Positions 57,570 to 64,000 of a DNA stretch of 64,000 nucleotides are shown here, piece by piece; the stretch's first letter is position 1; each line of letters begins with the position of its first letter. The DNA is from Cycas panzhihuaensis. Lineage: Eukaryota; Cycadophyta. Made by a program: the position numbers and the translations under genes. Where the stretch lies: assembly GCA_023213395.1 (NCBI GenBank), contig CM041465.1:121775741-121839740 (forward strand), written 5' to 3'. Under the pieces are notes generated by a model. It searched no databases, was not told the origin of the DNA, and worked only from the letters and a program-made list of their open reading frames with translations.

Positions 57570-58600
57570 TTTAATTAAAAGAGGATCCCTAAAGGTTTCA
57601 TTCCTAAAATAGTAATCATGTTAGGGATAACCTCCTCCATCTCAATTTTAGTGTTAAATTATACAAATTATCCTAACTAGAAAGTTAAAGTATCTAACCA
57701 ACTTAAACAATAAAAGATCTAGCGATATGTGACTAGAGAGTTTATGAAACCGTCTAACACAAAATTAAAATCCTATATGGTTTATCTGATAAACTATGAG
57801 GGAGCCCTAGACACCATCCGAAACTCTCTCTCACCAGATATACATAGGCAGTTTTCTTACACAAATGATCTTGCCACAGTCTAGGCTAACCTTAAAGAAA
57901 AATATAATAAGGTAGATACACAATAAGTTGTTATTCTCAAATAAAAGATGTACGACCTTAAGTATGAAGATTTCTCTAGTGCTAAAGACTTCTTAGCAAA
58001 CTTTCAACTCATAAACACAGACTTAAGAAACTATATAAAATCTTCAACAAAAGTAGTTAACAAAATTGTAACTACTACTCATGCAAAAAATGACAATACA
58101 CTTGTCTGTCTAATTATTAATAAACTTCCTAAACACTTTAATCTATACAAAATTATTAGGCAGCAATGTGGACACCCTCTAATTATATTTAATCAATTAA
58201 AAAACCAACTGCTTGAACACTAGACCATGCTAATCTAGACTAGAAAAATACAAGATCCTTCCCATGCTCTTTTTCTCAAGTCTAAACCACCTAACAAACC
58301 CAGAAACTAAAATAATTATCAAAATAATCATAACAGACATCTTAAAGTCCAAAACCTCATAAAGGTTCTATCTTAAGTAATTATAATCGAAATACTAAAT
58401 ACTCTGGATCACTAAAAAATTAAAATTCACTCAAACAAGAATTCCTAAAAAGGAATAATTTTAATTCTAATAATAATCAAAATGGCAGTTGTGCCTACTG
58501 TTACAAAAAGGACATACAATAGATATTTGTAAGAATAGAATCACTTTTAAAGCATGGAAAACTTAAAAAATGGATCCAAATCACAATCCCATAACTCTAA
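57570..58600 (+). pseudogene. Copia-G gag
   Basis: Decayed gag with recognisable order. Around 57930-58223 is KMYDLKYEDFSSAKDFLANF, then NTDLRNYIKS and LVCLIINKLPKHFNLYKII. The zinc knuckle at about 58490-58540 reads CAYCYKK, then GHTIDIC in the next frame. A one-base loss splits the CX2CX4HX4C. Frequent stops. Confidence 0.75.
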
Positions 58601-59250
58601 TATTTCTCTAATTACCATTACATCGACATTCTCTACTCCTACTTCTTAGCCATCCTTGTGGATCTTAGATTATGGTGCTCCCTACTATATGATGGGATAC
58701 CAAGAATATTTATCCACCTATTAATCTGATCTCAATTCCGAAGAGGAAATCTCTTTTACAAATGGTTCTCAACTTAAAGTCAAATAAACTAATAATTTTT
58801 TTTTAAAAGTTTATTCTATTAAAGATGTATTTTACGTTCTAGGCCTATTATCCAATCTTCTATCTATTTATCAACTCTACCATAAGGACCTTGTTATTGA
58901 ATTCTATAAAGATAAATTTATTATCAAACAACACTCTAATAAATTTAAACCTATTACTTCAAGACCTGCCGACCACAAAATAGGTCTATACAACCTGACA
59001 AATATAAATCATTTTAAAACAAAATATTCCATTATCTTTATATCTAAATTTGTCTCATTTAGTGAGCTATGACATGCATAATTTGGTTATATAAATTATG
59101 ACAAACTACTATATTTAAAAAAATACTATATGGTACATGAACTCTCACCCTTATCAATAGTTTACAATGTTTATGAAGCTTATATAGTAGATAAGCAACA
59201 CATACATTACTTTTCTCATCAATCATTATTTTAAGGAAGATTATCACTCG
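58601..59250 (+). pseudogene. Copia-G protease and pre-integrase region
   Basis: LWILDYGAPYYMMGYQEYLS (about 58660-58720) matches the copia protease active-site block W-I-x-D-S-G-A; the Ser is Tyr. The following region to 59250 keeps short family-like pieces only. Confidence 0.7.
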
Positions 59251-60000
59251 AGTTTATACATTCAGACATCTGTGATCCTTTCCAAGTACCATCGCACTCT
59301 GAAAGTAAATATTTTATTATATTCATTGATAATTTTTAAAAAAAGTGTTGGGTATATATGCTCAAAACCAGAAGTAAAGTATTTGATATCTTTGTTGAAT
59401 TTAAAACATTGGACAAAAATCAATCTAACTCAATAATTAAAATCTTTTTATTTGACAATGCCAAAGAATATTTAAGTAATGAATTCACTTCATACTATAA
59501 GAAACCTAGAATAAGATTATAACATTCTATTAGTTATACTCCCCAACAAAATGTTGTTATTAAACACAAGAACCATACTTTAGTTGAAATGACTAGATGC
59601 ATGTTACATGCAAAAGGCCTTGACCTAAAACTATGGGCTGAAATAATAGCTTGCTCTAATTACTTGTTAAATTGACTACTAAGTAAATCTTTATAAAATA
59701 TTATACCAGAACAAAAGTGGTATGCTCATAAACTATCTGTAAAGCATCTTAAAACCTTTGGCAACATTATTTAGGGACACATCCTAAATAAAAAACATAA
59801 GAAACTAGATAATAAAGGATCCAAATTTATCTTCGTTGGATATAACAAAGAAAGTAAAGCTTATAGATTACTAGATCCTATCACACATAAAATTTTAATT
59901 TTGCATGATATTATTTTTTATGAAGAGGAAACTTCATTCAATTCTAATCAAGTAGAACTTTCTATTGAAAGTCTGTTAACTAACACTTACTTAATAGACC
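59251..60000 (+). pseudogene. Copia-G integrase
   Basis: FIHSDICDPFQVPSHSESKY, then IIFIDNF (first Asp), LFDNAKEYLSNEF (second Asp) and TPQQNVVIKHKNHTLVEMTR, where the usual catalytic Glu is Lys. After this GLDLKLWAEIIACSNYLLN, VKHLKTFGNI and FIFVGYNKESKAYRLLDP. Several stops. Confidence 0.85.
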
Positions 60001-60279
60001 CTTCAAAAAAATAAGTTGACATTAAAGCCATTGAAAGTTTATCCATATAAGTCTCAAATTAGACATTAACTAAACCTAATTCATCAAACCCATCTATTTC
60101 TTCTAACCAATCTTAAAAAAATAAACATCCAATTTGGGCACAAAAATTCTTTCTAATGCTGATTTTAATATTAGTAATCCATCAGATACCAGAAGAACCC
60201 AATCACAAAAATTATAAATAAAGTTCACCTTAATGGCCAAAGTAATAGCTAATAATGATCCTAAAATGTTTAAGAATTC

Positions 60280-61110
60280 CTGTAATAATCCTGTATGGCA
60301 ACAAGCCATGCAAGTAGAATTTGAGCTCTTTAAAAGAATTCAACTTAGGATTTAGTTCTATTACCACCAAGAAAAAAATTGGTAGATTATAAATAAGTTT
60401 TCTGAACTAAGTATAACTTAAAAGGAGCAATAGAAAAACATAAGGCTCATTTGGTAGCAAAAGGATTTTCTCAAATCGATGATATTGACTACACTAAAAT
60501 TTTTTCTCATATTGCTAAAATGAATACAATTAAAACTATCATTGCTCTTACAGTCAAATTTAACTGGCAAATACATCAAATAGATGCAAAGACCACCTTT
60601 TTAAATGGTGATCTTAATGAAGAAATTTATATATCTCAACCTCTTAGTTTTATGTCTAATCTTAATTTCATTTATAAACTTAAAAATCTTTATATAGTCT
60701 TAAATAAGGTCCTCAGACTTGGTACATTAAAATTAATAGTTATCTTCTTCAAAATTAATATACTAAATGTATTAGTGATCCTAACCTTTATTTTAAATGA
60801 TAAGGTAATAATATTATCATTTTAATTCTTTATGTTGACGATATTATAATAACTAGATCTTTACCATCTAATATCAATCAATTAAAGTCTATTCTAATAA
60901 ATAAATTTAAAATGATAGACTTAAGTCTTCTACATTATTTTTTCTGTCTATAGATTTATCAATATGAATTAAAAACATTTATTTCACAACTTAAGTAAAT
61001 TATTGATCTAATAAAAATATTTAATATTAAAAATTTAAAATGAACCCCAATCCCTCTATAATCATGTATAAAATTATTAATTGATTGTCAAACTCTACAT
61101 TTTGATCCCA
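60280..61110 (+). pseudogene. Copia-G reverse transcriptase
   Basis: QVEFELFKRIQL start, then MVAKGFSQIDDIDYTKIFSH and QIHQIDAKTTFLNGDLNEEI in one open stretch (60451-60825). The catalytic LYVDDIIITRS (about 60830-60860) is intact but in another frame. KMIDLSLLHYFFCL follows. Frameshifts and stops throughout. Confidence 0.88.
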
Positions 61111-61830
61111 TGTTATATTGTCAATTAATAGATAGACTCATTTACCTAACCCACACCTACTCATATATTTCCTACATCATTGTCTTGTATTCTAGATATA
61201 TGTAAAAGCCTTATGAATCACATTAAAAAGTAACTAAATGGATTTTACGATATCTAAAATGTATGATCTATTATGGCTTAACATATAATTTTTGTAATAC
61301 TAACCTAAAGTTGATAGGTTATACAAATTCTGATTAGGCAGTAGATTTTAACAATCGAAAATCTATACCTAATTATATCTTCTTCCTTGACTCCACCTAG
61401 AATATGGTCAAATAAAAAGGTGCAATCATTGGCAATATCTACGACAAAAGCTAAATATATAGCCTTAGTAGAAGACAACAAGGAATCTCTTTAGATTAAA
61501 ACTCTATTAAATGAACTTAGTTTATTTTTTGACTCTTCTATTTAAATAAATATTAATAATCAAGGTGCAATTTCTATAGCCACCAATCCTATAGTATACT
61601 CTAGAACTAAATACATAGAATTACATTAATATTTTATTTGTAATCTTGCTATTAGTCTATATTATTATCCTATAGATTTATAGATCATAGATATACTGAC
61701 CAAGCCACTCACTAAAGTTAAGTTCATTAAGTTGCAAGAATTATTAAAGATTGATTAAGTCTTCATCAAAGGAGGATTGATGTGCTGAAATCTTCATCAT
61801 CTTCTACATCCTCTATTATACTAAAGATAA
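61111..61830 (+). pseudogene. Copia-G RNase H
   Basis: MIYYGLTYNFCNTNLKLIGY, then TNSD and FNNRKSIPNYIFFLDST are RNase H blocks around 61260-61400. The end of the gene merges into the polypurine tract TTAAGTGGGAA at 61833-61843. Confidence 0.75.
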
Positions 61831-61843
61831 TATTAAGTGGGAA

Positions 61844-62271
61844 TATTAGAAATATTCTTTATTTAATTTAATATTATTTTTTAAATTATTAATTAATATA
61901 ATTTTTATAAAATTAAATTATGTATTACTAAAAATTTGGTGAAATAGACAACCATCCATTTCAATAAACTCCTACCTATCTTCTTAAATAATTATTTAAG
62001 AATCTTTTAAATCTTTCTAGTTGGTATAGTTATGGAGGTATAGGTAGGTCTGAGACTAACTAGTTGAAATTTGAGGGAATATGAGATCCTCGGATAACTC
62101 TACTATATTCCTTTTATTATTATAATAAAATATATTATTTATAAGGTGGTTTTTTCTCCCATGTAGGGGTTTTCTACTTGCTATATCATGGTGTACATTA
62201 TCATTAGATTTATAGATATTATATTACGATTTTCATTATTCTATTTGCACAATGATTCCCTCTCTTTAGTA
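61844..62271 (+). mobile_element. Copia-G 3' LTR
   Basis: 428 bp matching 55406-55833. The LTR start is TATTAGAAATATTC (first G changed to A). Confidence 0.93.
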
Positions 62272-62276
62272 TTGGA

Positions 62277-62352
62277 CAAGCCCTAATTACACTAATAGAT
62301 AGTGATGGCCTTGGCAAGCGTAAATTTAGAGGATAAAAGTTATAAGTCAACA
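62277..62352 (+). mobile_element. Gypsy-O 3' LTR, last part
   Basis: Aligned with 35391-35466 (for example GATAAAAGTTATAAGTCAACA with GTGAAAGTTACAAGTCAATA). It ends CAACA at 62352, directly followed by ATCAT. Confidence 0.85.
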
Positions 62353-62357
62353 ATCAT

Positions 62358-63340
62358 ATTGTATTATATAATACAATATTATATAAATAGTTAAAATCCT
62401 TATCATGGTTAAATGTTAATTATAGACAAGTTGATATATGCATACCTTAACCTCCTTATAAGGATTCATGTATGTATGTATGTATGTATGTCACATTTTA
62501 GTTAGTGACAACTCATTATAGTTACCATTAACCAAATAAGTCAAGTGTTAAGAGAAAGGCTCCCCTTAATAGTTATAAGCACTTGGTGATCTATTTGTAA
62601 TGGGGGAGAAGCTTATATTTTCTATTCCCTTTGGGAAAAAAGGTATAATGACATAAGATACCAATAGGAATTAATAAATGGAAGGTTAGTACATTATTGT
62701 TAAGCATCACTATGAGATAACATCCTACTGTATTATAATCTCTACTCAAATTTTTAAAAATTAATGGGAAGCCTTTAAATTTTGCCCATCTATTTATGTA
62801 TATTAGATAATCATGGTAGTTATTTTCCATCAATATGAGTTATTGATAGAATTATAGGGCACTTATTAAAATACCTTATGATTAATTGATCTTAATAAAA
62901 TATAACATTATATTATATTGAACTAAATTAAATTATATTAAAGAGTTAACCTTGGCCATATGAAATAGATGAGTTGACATTTAGTTTTGTATATTTCTAC
63001 ATGCATGGTTGCATGCTCCTCTCATGTGGAGGAGAGGTATTCAAGGCTACCCTAAGGTTGACATTAAGGGATGCATTTGAAGGGACATTACTACATGAAA
63101 TTCTTATAAGTTATATGAGGGACTAGGTTTTTCAAGGGGATTTGAAGCTGATGCCATATTTAGAAAGTGATCTACACCCCTCTATAGAGCTCTCCCTTTT
63201 CTTAGTTTTACTATCTTGGTTTATGTCAATTAAGAAAGATTTAAAGGAATGGAGATTTAATCATGTTAATATTAAAAGATAATAAGATAACTCTAATTAT
63301 GGTGATGGAGTTGGTGGTCCTTTATTTTTTAATAAATAAG
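62358..63340. other. AT-rich flank without recognisable genes
   Basis: No coding domain or repeat family recognised apart from a (TATG)n run at about 62468-62490. The minus-strand frame at 62591-62833 has no recognisable features. Confidence 0.6.
62468..62490 (+). repeat. (TATG)n microsatellite
   Basis: Five to six TATG units. Confidence 0.9.
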
Positions 63341-63349
63341 AAGTATCCC

Positions 63350-63831
63350 TTCAATCCTACATTTTAGCCAAATTTGGCATCAAAACATGCTAATATTTAT
63401 ACTTTAAAATGAATATCTCCTTCAAATTATTAAAAAATTATAGTATTTTAATATCATATTACGAATATTAGAAGTAAGTTTTAACACCATAATAAAGAGA
63501 GATGAAATATACACCAGTGTAAAGTATAATAAAAATTAGAGGAATGAATAATCTTTATTAATTACATTAGAAAATATACGTATTTATAGATATAAGCCAC
63601 CTCATTAATATTTAATAAGATTAGAGACCCTCTAATATAATTTAAGAGAATACATAAGTATGTGAACTCTAACACATATTTTAATAATGCTCATATTAAG
63701 GATCTTCACAAGTATTCATCTCTGTAAGATACTTATGTATAATGTTTAAAGAATAACTAATTAATAGGAATGACTAATTAAATAACTATGGCATTAATAG
63801 ATTGCTCATAGATTAAATATTATTTTTTAAC
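63350..63831 (-). mobile_element. Minus-strand LTR (LTR-Z), partial
   Basis: The right edge reads TTTTTTAACA on the plus strand, followed by CTTTCCCATAAT. On the minus strand this is the polypurine tract ATTATGGGAAAG and then the LTR start TGTTAAAAAATAA. Inside, GAATGAATAATCTTTATTAA (about 63540) looks like an LTR polyadenylation region. The left edge is uncertain. The internal sequence would run right, beyond the window. Confidence 0.45.
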
Positions 63832-64000
63832 ACTTTCCCATAATGTTTAATTTTTGTTTTGTCTATTACATCAAACTTTGTCTTTATCACCAAGTTGCTT
63901 CAAGTGTGTTTTCCTTCATGCTTATTTTTTTCTCCTTTAAGCACTAAGAAGAAATTTGCATTAAACTTTGTTTAGACTCACAACATTAGATTATGACCTT

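Larger units (their letters stand above)
55406..62271 (+). mobile_element. Copia-G, complete plus-strand LTR retrotransposon
   Basis: Both LTRs are 428 bp (55406-55833 and 61844-62271). Target duplication TTGAT at 55401-55405 and TTGGA at 62272-62276 has one transition difference or more. Between are primer-binding site, gag, protease, integrase, reverse transcriptase, RNase H and polypurine tract in copia order. Inserted in the gypsy-O 3' LTR. Length 6.9 kb. Coding is riddled with TAG and TAA stops. Confidence 0.93.
34649..62352 (+). mobile_element. Gypsy-O, plus-strand LTR retrotransposon hosting two insertions
   Basis: Target duplication ATCAT is perfect at 34644-34648 and 62353-62357. 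The 5' LTR is intact (34649-35466). The 3' LTR is split (54632-55405 and 62277-62352) by copia-G. The internal region is split by gypsy-I (42379-52818). Removing both leaves about 10.4 kb: LTR, N-terminal frame, gag, zinc fingers, protease, reverse transcriptase, RNase H, integrase, an extra decayed frame, LTR. It is heavily decayed throughout and is the oldest layer of this nest. Confidence 0.9.

Overview
The window is nuclear DNA of a seed plant with a large, repeat-rich genome. A gymnosperm is plausible but the sequence does not prove it. The evidence is an AT-rich background, split genes with GT-AG introns, and many old, nested, mutation-riddled LTR retrotransposons of the copia (Ty1) and gypsy (Ty3) types. 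No bacterial operon, CRISPR array, tRNA or rRNA gene was found. The only cellular gene recognised is the 3' part of a lysine-catabolism gene, the saccharopine dehydrogenase half of LKR/SDH. It has six exons between 30049 and 32728 with consistent phases and no internal stop. Almost all other long ORFs are pieces of decayed retroelements.

Layout, left to right. Positions 1-8141 hold a plus-strand LTR fragment (A), a minus-strand copia remnant (B: LTR, gag, protease), a GC-rich hairpin island, and a minus-strand gypsy (J) that is interrupted by a second minus-strand gypsy (K). J ends at its 5' LTR (7291-8141), which sits inside the RNase H region of minus-strand copia D (8142 to about 13870). 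From about 13880 to 29261 there is a three-level nest. Minus-strand gypsy H is split by plus-strand copia E (14172-26730, target duplication TCTAT). E is in turn split by minus-strand gypsy F (18020-24648, target duplication TTGCT). Positions 29291-29841 hold two tandem copies of a LINE-like tail, then comes the LKR/SDH gene. Its last intron but one carries a 120-bp tandem duplication that copies an exon start. Positions 32729-34643 are intergenic with microsatellites.

From 34644 to 62357 there is one large nest. Plus-strand gypsy O (34649-62352, target duplication ATCAT) is split by minus-strand gypsy I (42379-52818). O's 3' LTR is itself split by plus-strand copia G (55406-62271, target duplication TTGAT/TTGGA). 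O, J and I appear to be one lineage. They share a primer-binding site close to TTGGTTCCATTGCC; O and J share a gag-upstream reading frame; O and I share an altered reverse-transcriptase motif (LDDW type) and a long decayed reading frame downstream of integrase. The last 1.6 kb is AT-rich flank and ends in the 3' edge of another minus-strand LTR element.

Functionally, the retroelements supplied gag, protease, integrase, reverse transcriptase and RNase H for their own copying. Every copy here shows stops, frameshifts or deletions and none looks autonomous. The LKR/SDH exons stand out as intact among them. The missing upstream exons either lie beyond the left edge across a giant TE-filled intron or have been lost.
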